This document shows positions 26,482 to 37,362 of a DNA stretch of 64,000 bases, piece by piece; the stretch's first letter is position 1; each line of letters opens with the position of its first letter. The notes under the pieces were generated by a model. The model did no database searches. It worked only from the letters and a program-made list of their open reading frames with translations, and had not been told where the DNA came from. Origin of the DNA: DASXYG01 sp036502625 (lineage in GTDB: Bacteria; Actinomycetota; Actinomycetes; Streptosporangiales; Streptosporangiaceae); contig DASXYG010000122.1 in assembly GCA_036502625.1 (NCBI GenBank), positions 1 through 64,000 of the forward strand, written 5' to 3'. The position numbers were made by a program, and so were the translations under genes.

Positions 26482-28573
26482 GGACGGACCTCAGGAAACG
26501 GCCACGGGGGAGCTGGTGTTGCAGGTCGGTCAACGGGTTCCCCTCGTCGTCGTGGGTGAGCGCCGTCCAGTCGCCGTCCGGCCCGAGCGACCAGCACGCC
26601 ACAGTGTCCTCCATCGCCTGGTCGAGCAGCTCCACCAGCCGTACGCGCTGGTCGGCGTCGGCGATCCGGGCCAGCACCTCGATGCGGCGGTCCAGGTTGC
26701 GCGGCATGAGGTCGGCGCTGCCGAGCCACACCTCGGGCTCGCCGCCGGCGGTGAAGACGTACACCCGGGAGTGTTCGAGGAACCGGCCGAGCACGCTGCG
26801 CACCTTGATCGTCTCGGACAGGCCGGGCACGCCGGGACGCAGCGTGCAGCTTCCGCGCACCCACAGGTACACCGGCACGCCCGCGCGGGACGCCTGGTAC
26901 AGCTCGTCGATGACGTCCTCGTCGACCAGCGAGTTCACCTTGATGCGGATGCCGCACGGCCGCCCGGCGCGCGCCGCGTCGATCTCCCGGCGGATCCGCG
27001 CGGTCAGGCCCTCGCGCAGCGCGTGCGGCGCGACGAGCAGCCGCCGGTACGTGTCGTCGCGGGAGTAGCCGGTGAGGTGGTTGAACAGGTCGGTGAGGTC
27101 CTGGCCGACCTCGGGGTCGGCGGACAGCAGGCCGAAGTCCTCGTACACGCGCGCGGTGCTGGGGTTGTAGTTGCCGGTGCCGACGTGGCAGTAGCGGCGC
27201 ACCGAGCCGTCGAACTCGCGCCGCACCACCAGGGCCAGCTTGCCGTGCGTCTTCAGCCCGACGAGCCCGTACACCACGTGGCAGCCGGCGTGTTCGAGCT
27301 TGCGCGCCCAGGTGATGTTGGCCCGTTCGTCGAACCGCGCCTTGACCTCGACGAGGACGGTCACCTCCTTGCCGGCCTCGGCCGCCGAGATGAGCGCGTC
27401 CACGATCGGGGAGTCGCCGCTCGTACGGTAGAGCGTCTGCTTGATCGCCAGGACGCGGTCGTCGGTGGCGGCCTGCCGGAGGAACCGCTCGACGCTGATC
27501 GTGAACGACTCGTACGGGTGGTGGACGAGCAGCTCGTGGTCGCGCAGCGCGCCGAACAGGTCGCCGTCGACGAGCGCGGGCGGCTCCTCGGGCACGAACG
27601 GCACGTAGTGCAGCTCGGGGCGGTCGAGCGCGGCGATGGCCGACAGCCCGGACAGGTCCAGCGGCCCGGGTACGCGGTAGACCTCGTCCGCCTCGACGCC
27701 GAGCTCGCGGACGATCAGTTGGAGCACCGCGTCGGAGATCGTGTCCTCGACCTCCAGCCGTACGGCCGGGCCGAACCGGCGGCGCAGCAGCTCCTGTTCC
27801 AGCGACTGGAGCAGGTCGTCGGTCTCGTCCTCGTCGACCTCGAGGTCGGCGTTGCGGGTCACCCGGAACGTGTGGTGCTCGACGATCTCCATGCCGGCGA
27901 ACAGGTCGGGCAGGTGCGCGGCGATGACGTCCTCGATCGGTACGAACCGCCCGGCGGAGATCTCCATGAACCGCGGCAGCACCGGCGGCACCTTCACGCG
28001 GGCGAACACCGTGTCGCCGGGCACCTCGCCGCGGCGCGGGTCGCGTACGACGACGGCGAGGCTGAGGGACTGGCCGGAGATGTACGGGAACGGGTGCGCC
28101 GGGTCGACGGCGAGCGGCGTGAGGATGGGCAGGACCTGCGCGGCGAACATCTCGTGCAGCCGGCCGCGTTCGGCGGCGGTGAGGTCGCGCCAGCGCACGG
28201 TGACGATGCCGACCTCGGCGAGGTCCGCGCGCACGGCCGCGAAGCAGGCGGCGTGCCGCGCCATGAGCTCGTGGGACAGCGCGCTGATCACCGCCATGAC
28301 CTGCCGCGGTGTGCGGCCGCCCGCGCCGGCCGGCATGGGGACGCCGGTGGCCAGGCGGCGGTGCAGCCCGGCGACGCGCACCATGAAGAACTCGTCCAGG
28401 TTGGCCGCGAAGATCGCGAGGAACCCGACGCGCTCGAGCAGCGGCACGGACGTGTCCTCGGCGAGCGCCAGCACACGCTCGTTGAACCGGAGCCAGCTTT
28501 CCTCACGGTCGAGGAACCGGTCCGGGGGGAGGGGATCGACCTCGGGGGTGCTCTGTACCGGTTCCGCACTCAC
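26474..28573 (-). CDS. ppk1: Polyphosphate kinase
   Basis: This 699-residue PPK1 makes inorganic polyphosphate from ATP. The N-terminal FLDREESWLRFNERVL, central NLDEFFMVRVAG, and the catalytic histidines H443 (KTHGKLALVVRRE) and H463 (CHVGTGNYNPSTARVYEDFG) are all present, and length fits the family. GTG at 28573 is chosen because it begins the conserved N-terminus; the open frame extends 95 codons further as arginine-rich sequence with no family similarity. A TAnnnT-like CAACAT (28587-28582) and a PHO-box-like repeat lie just upstream. mutT1 follows in the same operon. Confidence 0.96.
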   Translation of the reverse strand: MSAEPVQSTPEVDPLPPDRFLDREESWLRFNERVLALAEDTSVPLLERVGFLAIFAANLDEFFMVRVAGLHRRLATGVPMPAGAGGRTPRQVMAVISALSHELMARHAACFAAVRADLAEVGIVTVRWRDLTAAERGRLHEMFAAQVLPILTPLAVDPAHPFPYISGQSLSLAVVVRDPRRGEVPGDTVFARVKVPPVLPRFMEISAGRFVPIEDVIAAHLPDLFAGMEIVEHHTFRVTRNADLEVDEDETDDLLQSLEQELLRRRFGPAVRLEVEDTISDAVLQLIVRELGVEADEVYRVPGPLDLSGLSAIAALDRPELHYVPFVPEEPPALVDGDLFGALRDHELLVHHPYESFTISVERFLRQAATDDRVLAIKQTLYRTSGDSPIVDALISAAEAGKEVTVLVEVKARFDERANITWARKLEHAGCHVVYGLVGLKTHGKLALVVRREFDGSVRRYCHVGTGNYNPSTARVYEDFGLLSADPEVGQDLTDLFNHLTGYSRDDTYRRLLVAPHALREGLTARIRREIDAARAGRPCGIRIKVNSLVDEDVIDELYQASRAGVPVYLWVRGSCTLRPGVPGLSETIKVRSVLGRFLEHSRVYVFTAGGEPEVWLGSADLMPRNLDRRIEVLARIADADQRVRLVELLDQAMEDTVACWSLGPDGDWTALTHDDEGNPLTDLQHQLPRGRFLRSVHG

Positions 28574-28592
28574 GGTCCGGAATGTTGCCAAA

Positions 28593-28614
28593 CTGAGGTG
28601 AACGAACCCTGAAG
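28593..28614 (-). promoter_or_regulatory. PHO-box-like direct repeat before ppk1
   Basis: Read on the minus strand, two 11-base units follow each other: CTTCAGGGTTC (28614-28604) and GTTCACCTCAG (28603-28593). Both have TTCA at positions 2-5. This matches the 11-bp direct-repeat form of PhoP boxes in Streptomyces (consensus near GTTCACC). The repeat ends five bases before the putative -10 CAACAT, the place where PhoP would act. PhoP control of ppk under phosphate limitation is known in streptomycetes; its use here is inferred. Confidence 0.6.
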
Positions 28615-28640
28615 TCCGGGTGGATCTGGGGAGAACCGGC

Positions 28641-28678
28641 CGGTCGCCGTACGGGCGCGGTGCCCGTACGGCGGACCG
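28641..28678 (-). terminator. Terminator after ileS
   Basis: An 11-bp perfect stem pairs GCCGTACGGGC (28646-28656) with GCCCGTACGGC (28662-28672) around a 5-base loop. It is extended outward by CGGTC and GACCG with one bulged base. It lies just beyond the ileS stop on the minus strand, between ileS and the ppk1 promoter. Confidence 0.8.
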
Positions 28679-28683
28679 GAAGG

Positions 28684-31887
<3,204 letters not shown>

Positions 31888-31897
31888 CGGGGTCGGT

Positions 31898-32095
31898 CCT
31901 CCACGGGCGCTGTGCGTTCTCACCTGTGGAGGGACGAGCCGTGTGGCCGGAATCGGCCGCGCGCCCCGCGGTACCACCCTCCTTGGCCGCACCGCCCGGT
32001 CGGTGGTGTCGGCCCGCTCGCTTCCACGGTCAGCGGCCGGGTCTACTTCGCGCAGGGCGCGGTTCTTCCGGCGGCTCCGGGGTGATCAGTGCGCC
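31898..32095 (-). promoter_or_regulatory. Translational T-box riboswitch for ileS
   Basis: Read on the minus strand, the T-box core AGGGTGGTACCGCGG lies at 31980-31966. An ultrashort stem I is closed by GGCGC (32095-32091) and GCGCC (32060-32056), with a candidate Ile specifier codon ATC at 32086-32084 in its loop. The ileS Shine-Dalgarno region GTGGAGG (31904-31898) is complementary to CCTCCAC (31932-31926), giving a sequestrator hairpin. Uncharged tRNA-Ile should open it. This is the actinobacterial ileS type of T-box, acting on translation and not on termination. The rest of the gap up to lspA (32096-32291) has no gene. Confidence 0.9.
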
Positions 32096-32248
32096 GTGCA
32101 CGCCCCCGGGCTTCCACCGCCCCCGGGTCGCTCGTGGCTGCGTTCGACGACAGGTGTCCCCATCGTTGCCGTGCTGGTCGCGATGACGACGATAACGCAT
32201 CGCCGCGACGCGCTCTTCCCGAATACCTGGGGGGTGCGCGAGCTGGCC

Positions 32249-32254
32249 TAGAAT
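32249..32254 (+). promoter_or_regulatory. Candidate -10 for lspA
   Basis: TAGAAT matches the TAnnnT form. It places the transcription start near 32261, so an ATG at 32253 would lie inside the promoter; this argues for a later lspA start. Confidence 0.45.
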
Positions 32255-32291
32255 GCACGTGACCTGCCCCCCGATAGCAACCGGCTGGGAC

Positions 32292-32861
32292 GTGAACGAC
32301 AGCGACGTGACGAAGATCGACGAGCCGGGTTCCGACGACGAATCGGACCACGGGGAAGAGCGGGCCGCAGCCCCGGTTCCGCCGCGGCGGATCGGGCTGT
32401 TGCTGCTGGTCGCGGCGCTCGCGCTCACCATCGACATCGTCTCCAAGGTGATCGTGGTGGCGACGCTGTCCGACCGCGAGCCCGTCCGCATGCTCGGGGG
32501 CCTGCTCACGCTGCTGGTGACGCGCAACTCCGGCGCGGCGTTCAGCATCGGCACCGGCCTGACCATCCTGTTCGCCTGCGTGGCCATCGGCGTCGTGGTC
32601 TACATCCTGCTCACCGCGCGGAAGCTGCGCAGCCTGCCGTGGGCGATCTCGCTGGGGCTGCTGCTCGGCGGCGCGTGCGGCAACCTGACCGACCGGCTGC
32701 TGCGCGGCCCGTCGCCGCTGCACGGCCAGGTCGTCGACTGGATCCAGCTTCCGCACTGGCCGGTGTTCAACCTGGCCGACACCGCGATCTGCTGCGGCGG
32801 CGCGCTCGCCGTCCTGCTCGCGGCGCGCGGCCGCCAGATCGACGGCACGAGGGTTTCGTGA
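32292..32861 (+). CDS. lspA: Lipoprotein signal peptidase II
   Basis: The membrane aspartyl protease (189 residues from this start) cleaves prolipoprotein signal peptides after Lgt acts. Four membrane spans follow an acidic cytoplasmic tail. The catalytic motifs are RNSGAAFSIG (usual NxGxAF) and FNLADTAI, with the GNLTDRL block between. The start is uncertain: GTG 32292 is chosen because a -10-like TAGAAT overlaps the ATG at 32253. GTG 32259 is the other option. Alternatives only change the unconserved tail. The stop overlaps the rluD start. Confidence 0.93.
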   Translation: MNDSDVTKIDEPGSDDESDHGEERAAAPVPPRRIGLLLLVAALALTIDIVSKVIVVATLSDREPVRMLGGLLTLLVTRNSGAAFSIGTGLTILFACVAIGVVVYILLTARKLRSLPWAISLGLLLGGACGNLTDRLLRGPSPLHGQVVDWIQLPHWPVFNLADTAICCGGALAVLLAARGRQIDGTRVS

Positions 32862-33781
32862 GCGAACAGCGCTCCCTGCCCGTGCCCGACGGCCTGGAGG
32901 GCGAGCGAGTCGACGCCGCGCTCGCCCGCATGTTCGGCCTGTCCCGCACACGCGCGGCCGACCTGATCGCCGGCGGCGACGTCCTGGTCGACGGCAAGCC
33001 GGCGGCGAAGTCCGACCGGATGAGCGCGGGCGCCTGGCTGGACGTCACGCTCCCGTCGCCGGACCGCGAACCGCTGCCGCCGCCCGAGCCGGTGGCGGGC
33101 ATGACGATCGTCCACGAGGACGACGACATCATCGTGGTCGACAAGCCGATCGGGGTGGCCGCCCACCCGACGACCGGCTGGACGGGGCCGACCGTCACCG
33201 GCGGGCTCGAGGCCACCGGCCACCGGGTGGCCACCAGCGGCGCGGCCGAGCGGCAGGGCGTCGTCCACCGGCTCGACGCGAACACCACGGGCCTGATGGT
33301 CGTCGCCAAGAGCGAGCGGGCGTACACCCTGCTCAAGCGCGCCTTCAAGGAGCGCACGGTGGACAAGCGCTACCAGGCGCTCGTCCAGGGCCACCCCGAC
33401 CCCCTGCGCGGCACGGTCGACGCGCCGATCGACCGGCACCCGTCCGGCGACGGGCGGTTCGCGGTGGTCGCGGGCGGGCGGCCGAGCGTCACCCATTACG
33501 ACACGGTCGAGGCGTTCGCCGCCGCGAGCCTGCTCGACATCAAGCTGGAGACCGGCCGCACCCACCAGATCCGCGTGCACATGTCGGCGATCCACCACCC
33601 CTGCGTCGGCGACCGGCTGTACGGCGCGGACCCCACGCTGTCCGCGCGGCTCGGCGTGAAGCGCCAGTGGCTGCACGCGCGGGCGCTGGCGTTCGCCCAT
33701 CCGTCCGACGGCCACTGGGCGGAGTTCACCAGCGACTACCCCGCCGACCTGGCGCACGCCCTCGACATCCTGCGCGACTAG
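32858..33781 (+). CDS. RluD/RluA-family pseudouridine synthase
   Basis: The 307-residue enzyme converts uridine to pseudouridine, probably in 23S rRNA. An S4-like RNA-binding domain (about 15-75, VDAALARMFGLSRTRAADLIA) precedes the catalytic domain with HRLDANTTGLMVVAK, whose Asp is the nucleophile, plus RYQALVQG and LETGRTHQIRVHM. GTG 32858 overlaps the lspA stop by four bases. The lspA-rluD pair is conserved in many Gram-positive bacteria. The exact target uridines cannot be read from sequence. Confidence 0.94.
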   Translation: MSEQRSLPVPDGLEGERVDAALARMFGLSRTRAADLIAGGDVLVDGKPAAKSDRMSAGAWLDVTLPSPDREPLPPPEPVAGMTIVHEDDDIIVVDKPIGVAAHPTTGWTGPTVTGGLEATGHRVATSGAAERQGVVHRLDANTTGLMVVAKSERAYTLLKRAFKERTVDKRYQALVQGHPDPLRGTVDAPIDRHPSGDGRFAVVAGGRPSVTHYDTVEAFAAASLLDIKLETGRTHQIRVHMSAIHHPCVGDRLYGADPTLSARLGVKRQWLHARALAFAHPSDGHWAEFTSDYPADLAHALDILRD

Positions 33782-33829
33782 GGCCGACGCCGCACCGGCC
33801 GCCGTCCGGCGCCACTAGGCTCGATGATC

Positions 33830-34267
33830 ATGAGCACACCCGTCATCAGCGCCCGGCTCGCCGTCACCGGGGCGGACCGCGCGGCCGTCCTCGCCATCCG
33901 TGAGCAGGTGTTCGTCCAGGAGCAGGGCGTGCCGTACGAGCTGGAGATGGACGACCTGGACGCCGCGGCCGACCACTTCGTCGCGCGCCTCGGCGACCGC
34001 GCCGTGGGCGCCGGGCGGCTGGTCGTCGAGGGGGACACCGGCGTACTCGGGCGGCTCGCGGTGAGCCGGTCGGCGCGGCGGAGCGGCCTCGGCGCGGCGC
34101 TGGTCTCCGCCATCGAGGACCGGGCGCGCGAGCGCGGCCTGACCGCGGTCGTCCTGCACGCGCAGACCCACGCCCGCGCGTTCTACGCGCGCCTCGGCTA
34201 CGTCGCCGAGGGCGGGGAGTACGAGGAGGCCGGCATCCCGCACATCTCGATGCGCAAGCCGATGTGA
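33830..34267 (+). CDS. GNAT family N-acetyltransferase (ElaA-like)
   Basis: The 145-residue single-domain acetyltransferase carries VFVQEQGVPYELEMDDLD near the N-terminus and the acetyl-CoA loop LAVSRSARRSGLGAALV, then AFYARLGYVAEGGEYEEAGIPHISM. The last pattern is typical of ElaA-type proteins, whose substrate is unknown. ATG 33830 is preferred over ATG 33824 because a TAGGCT hexamer (33816-33821) ends eight bases before it, suggesting a leaderless mRNA. The gene follows rluD by 48 bases. Confidence 0.85.
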   Translation: MSTPVISARLAVTGADRAAVLAIREQVFVQEQGVPYELEMDDLDAAADHFVARLGDRAVGAGRLVVEGDTGVLGRLAVSRSARRSGLGAALVSAIEDRARERGLTAVVLHAQTHARAFYARLGYVAEGGEYEEAGIPHISMRKPM

Positions 34268-34295
34268 CGACCCCCGCATGACCGCGCCGCCCGAG

Positions 34296-34314
34296 TTAAG
34301 TTAGGCTTACCTAA
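34296..34314 (+). promoter_or_regulatory. IdeR/DtxR iron box
   Basis: The 19-base sequence TTAAGTTAGGCTTACCTAA is a close match to the iron-box consensus for DtxR/IdeR repressors. It contains a TAGGCT -10-type hexamer (34302-34307), so the iron-loaded repressor would block the promoter. It lies 20 bases before the siderophore-interacting protein gene. Confidence 0.9.
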
Positions 34315-34334
34315 CTCGACTGGGGAGGCTACGC

Positions 34335-35183
34335 ATGACCGAGACCGCGTCCGCACCGTCCGCCGCGGCGCGCGCCCGCCGCCGTACGCGCGCGCACGTG
34401 CCCATGGGCCACTACGACGTCCGCGTCGCGGCCGTGCGGCGGCTGACCCCGCACATGGCCCGCGTGACGTTCGCCGGACCGGGGCTCGCCGGATTCGCCG
34501 ACGACGGCCCCGACCAGCGGCTCAAACTGTTCCTGCCCGCCCCGGGCACCGACCGGCGGCGGACGCCCGACGTGGCGCGCACCGACGACTGGTACCCGCG
34601 CTGGCGCGCCGCCGACCCGGCCACCCGCCCCGTCATGCGGACGTACACCGTGCGCGCCGGCCGTCCGGAGTCCGGCGAGCTGGACATCGACTTCGTGCTG
34701 CACGGCGACATGGGGCCCGCGTCGGCGTGGGCGGGCCGGGCCGAGGCGGGCGACGCGGCCGTGCTGTTCGGCGCGTACGCGGAGCACGACCCGCACCCGG
34801 GCGCCGACTGGCGGCTGATCATCGGCGACGAGACGGCCCTCCCGGCGATCGGCGCCATCCTCGCCGATCTCCCCGGCGGCACGCACGCGCGGGTGTTCGT
34901 CGAGGTGGCCGACGACGCCGAGCGGCAGCCCCTGACGGACGCGCCGGACGTGGACATCACGTGGGCGCCGCGCGCCGGCGCCCCGGCGGGGGAGACGTCG
35001 GTCCTGCTCGGCGCGGTACGCGGCGCCGACCTGCCCGACGGATCCCCGTACGCCTGGGTGGCCGGCGAGTCGTCCGCCGTCCGCGACATCCGCCGCCACC
35101 TCGTCCACGACCGCGCCATCCCGAAGGAGTCGATCACGTTCATGGGCTACTGGCGCCGCGGCGGCCCCATCGAGGAGTCCTGA
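34335..35183 (+). CDS. Siderophore-interacting protein (FAD-dependent ferric reductase)
   Basis: The 282-residue SIP-family protein reduces or releases iron from ferric siderophores in the cytoplasm. The N-terminal FAD domain has VRRLTPHMARVTFAG, DQRLKLFLP and the RTYTVR FAD motif. The C-terminal NAD(P)H-like domain has IIGDETALPAIGAIL and WVAGESSAVRDIRRHL, and it ends with ITFMGYWRRG. ATG 34335 has a GGGGAGG site (34322-34328). The iron box directly upstream supports repression when iron is plentiful. Confidence 0.94.
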   Translation: MTETASAPSAAARARRRTRAHVPMGHYDVRVAAVRRLTPHMARVTFAGPGLAGFADDGPDQRLKLFLPAPGTDRRRTPDVARTDDWYPRWRAADPATRPVMRTYTVRAGRPESGELDIDFVLHGDMGPASAWAGRAEAGDAAVLFGAYAEHDPHPGADWRLIIGDETALPAIGAILADLPGGTHARVFVEVADDAERQPLTDAPDVDITWAPRAGAPAGETSVLLGAVRGADLPDGSPYAWVAGESSAVRDIRRHLVHDRAIPKESITFMGYWRRGGPIEES

Positions 35184-35226
35184 ACACCGCGGCCGAGTGG
35201 CGCGTGCACGACTGCGCGACCGCGTT

Positions 35227-35257
35227 CCGCACCCGGCGTCACCGGCGCCGGGTGCGG
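35227..35257. terminator. Convergent terminator at the tesB stop
   Basis: A 12-bp stem pairs CCGCACCCGGCG (35227-35238) with CGCCGGGTGCGG (35246-35257). It overlaps the last codons of tesB and lies 44 bases after the SIP stop, so it may serve both convergent genes. Confidence 0.65.
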
Positions 35258-36123
35258 ACCATGCCCTCCTGGGCGATGGTCGCGACCAGGACGCCGTCGG
35301 TGTCGTAGACCTCGCCCAGCATCAGGCCGCGTCCGGCCGACGCCGTCGGCGACGAGGACGTGAACAGCATCCAGTCGTCGGCGCGGATCGGGCGGTGGAA
35401 CCAGATCGTGTGGTCAAGCGACGCGCCGTCGTACGCGTGCTGCCGGGATTCCCCGCCGTTCGGACGATGGCGGCGGACGATGGCGCTGACCGTGCCGAGG
35501 TCGCTGGCGAACGTGAGGACGGCGGCGTGCAGCAGCGGGTCGGCGGCGGGGAGGGCGCCCGCGGCGCGGCGCCAGTACATGCGGGCCATGCCGTCGTCCG
35601 CGCCCCTGTCGGGGACGCCCGGGTCCGGTACGGCGCGGATCTCCAGCGAACCGAAGTCGTTGCCGTCGGTGCGCATGCCGCGGTGGCCGGGCGCGCCGGC
35701 CAGGTCGGCGGGCGCGGGCACCTCGGGCGGGCTCGGGCGGTGCTCGGGGCCGTCCTGCTCGCGGGCGAACGACGCGACGAGCTGGAAGATCACGGTGTCG
35801 CCCTGGCGCGCCTCCACATGGCGGTTGCTGTAGCTGCCGCCGTCGCGGGTGATCCGCACGGTGAAGTCGACGTCCTGCTTCGGAGCGCCGGCGCGCAGGA
35901 AGTAGGCGTGCAGGGAGTGCGGCAGCCGGTCCACGGTGCCGTCAGGGCCGTCGGCGGGCAGGGTGCGGCCGGCCGCGACGAGCGCCTGCGCGGCGACCTG
36001 GCCGCCGAAGATGCGCCGCAGCGGCAGGTCGGCGCAGTGGCCGCGGAAGGTGGCCTCGCCGGGGGCCGAGCCCGTACGGGTGAGGTCCAGGCAGCTCATC
36101 AGGTCCGCGAATGTGTGCGTCAT
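35239..36123 (-). CDS. tesB: Acyl-CoA thioesterase II (TesB-like)
   Basis: The 294-residue double hotdog thioesterase hydrolyses acyl-CoA esters. Family motifs include RIFGGQVAAQALVAAGRT, LHAYFLRAGAP, SYSNRHVEARQGDTVIF and the C-terminal LDHTIWFHRPIRADDWMLF, ending with GEVYDTDGVLVATIAQEGMVR. ATG at 36123 begins the conserved part; the frame stays open upstream only as low-complexity sequence. A TACCAT hexamer lies nine bases before the start on the minus strand (36138-36133), suggesting a leaderless transcript divergent from the DUF2567 gene. Confidence 0.92.
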   Translation of the reverse strand: MTHTFADLMSCLDLTRTGSAPGEATFRGHCADLPLRRIFGGQVAAQALVAAGRTLPADGPDGTVDRLPHSLHAYFLRAGAPKQDVDFTVRITRDGGSYSNRHVEARQGDTVIFQLVASFAREQDGPEHRPSPPEVPAPADLAGAPGHRGMRTDGNDFGSLEIRAVPDPGVPDRGADDGMARMYWRRAAGALPAADPLLHAAVLTFASDLGTVSAIVRRHRPNGGESRQHAYDGASLDHTIWFHRPIRADDWMLFTSSSPTASAGRGLMLGEVYDTDGVLVATIAQEGMVRTRRR

Positions 36124-36216
36124 GGCGAGCCGATGGTAACCGGGTGCGGTGCGCCACGGCTCAGGTGGGGCGGCGGGTTCGGTGAACCGGCTCCCGTCCC
36201 GTACGCTCCTGGGTAA

Positions 36217-36828
36217 ATGGTCGACACGGATCCGGTGACCCAGGACGAGGCGGACGACGCCCCGCGCGACTGGAGCGCGGCACGCCGCCACCTGCGCGCG
36301 GCGGCGGTGATCGCCGGCGCGCTCACCGTGGCCGGCCTGCCGATCGGCCTGCTGTGGTCGGTCCTCGCACCCCGCACGCGGTTCGTCGTCGGCGACGACG
36401 GCCGCCCGCTGATCGCCGACCCCGAGTCCACCGCGTTCTTCACCGCCGACGTCACCTTCGCGCTGCTCACCATGGCCGTAGGCGCGATCGCGGCGATCAC
36501 GGCGTACACCCTGGTGGGCCGGAGGTCCGGCGCGGCCGCGGTGCTCGGCCTCGCGGTCGGCGGCGTGCTCGGCTCGCTGGTCGCCTGGCAGACGGGCCGC
36601 CTGTGGGGGCTCGGCGCGGCACGGCAGGCGGCGCACGCCGCGCGGATCGGCGACTACTTCTCCGGCGCGCTGACGCTGCGCGCCACCGGTGTGCTGGTGC
36701 TCGGCGCGCTGATCGCGGTCGCCGTCTTCGGCCTCATCGAGGCGTTCATCGCGGCGCCGCGCGAGCGCGCGAACCAGCCGCAGATGATCCCGAACCCGTT
36801 CCCGCCGCGCCACCCCGGCGCCGGGTAG
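36217..36828 (+). CDS. DUF2567-like four-span membrane protein
   Basis: The 203-residue protein has a short charged start, four hydrophobic segments (about 30-50, 78-98, 105-123 and 150-173) and a Pro-rich end. The layout, with a charged extracytoplasmic loop after the first span (LAPRTRFVVGDDGRPLIADP), fits the actinobacterial DUF2567 family, and its place next to tesB and ybaK is conserved in relatives. Function unknown. A TACGCT hexamer (36202-36207) nine bases before the ATG suggests a leaderless message. It converges on ybaK with only ten bases between stops. Confidence 0.75.
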   Translation: MVDTDPVTQDEADDAPRDWSAARRHLRAAAVIAGALTVAGLPIGLLWSVLAPRTRFVVGDDGRPLIADPESTAFFTADVTFALLTMAVGAIAAITAYTLVGRRSGAAAVLGLAVGGVLGSLVAWQTGRLWGLGAARQAAHAARIGDYFSGALTLRATGVLVLGALIAVAVFGLIEAFIAAPRERANQPQMIPNPFPPRHPGAG

Positions 36829-36838
36829 CGCCGGGCGG

Positions 36839-37330
36839 TCAGCCGGCGCGGCTGATCGGCGCCGTACGCGCGGAGGTCAGCCGTACGAGGTCGGCGCCGG
36901 CCAGCTCGATCTGGAGGCCGCGGCGCCCGGCGGACACATGCACGGTGGGGAAGTCCAGCGCGGTGGCGTCGACCACGGTGGGCAGCCGTTTGCGCTGGCC
37001 CAGCGGGCTGATGCCGCCCCGTACGTAACCGGTGGCACGTTCCGCGGCGGCCGGGTCGGCCATCGCGGCCTTCTTGCCGCCCGCCGCGGCCGCCAGCGCC
37101 TTGAGGTCCAGCGAGCCGGAGACGGGCACGACCGCGACCGTCAGCGCGCCGTCGACCTCCGCCACGAGGGTCTTGAACAGCCGGTCGGGGTCGATGCCGA
37201 GGGCGCGCGCGGCGTCCATGCCGTAGGAGTGGTGGTCGCCGCCGCCGTCGCCGAGGTCGTACGGGTGCAGCGTGAAATCGATCTTGGCGCGGGTGGCCGC
37301 GACGGTGGCGGGTGTGCCTTTCCCACTCAT
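36839..37330 (-). CDS. ybaK: Cys-tRNA(Pro) deacylase, YbaK/EbsC family
   Basis: The 163-residue editing protein removes cysteine wrongly attached to tRNA-Pro. Typical YbaK motifs are visible: an early TLHPYDLG, KTLVAEVDGALTVAVVPVSG, the YVRGGISPLGQRKRLPTVVD block and VHVSAGRRGLQIELA. ATG at 37330 is the family start; the frame is open further but not conserved. A TAGGCT hexamer on the minus strand (37344-37339) lies eight bases before the ATG, pointing to a leaderless mRNA. Confidence 0.93.
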   Translation of the reverse strand: MSGKGTPATVAATRAKIDFTLHPYDLGDGGGDHHSYGMDAARALGIDPDRLFKTLVAEVDGALTVAVVPVSGSLDLKALAAAAGGKKAAMADPAAAERATGYVRGGISPLGQRKRLPTVVDATALDFPTVHVSAGRRGLQIELAGADLVRLTSARTAPISRAG

Positions 37331-37362
37331 GGTCGGCGAGCCTATCGGGCCAGTTCCTGCCG

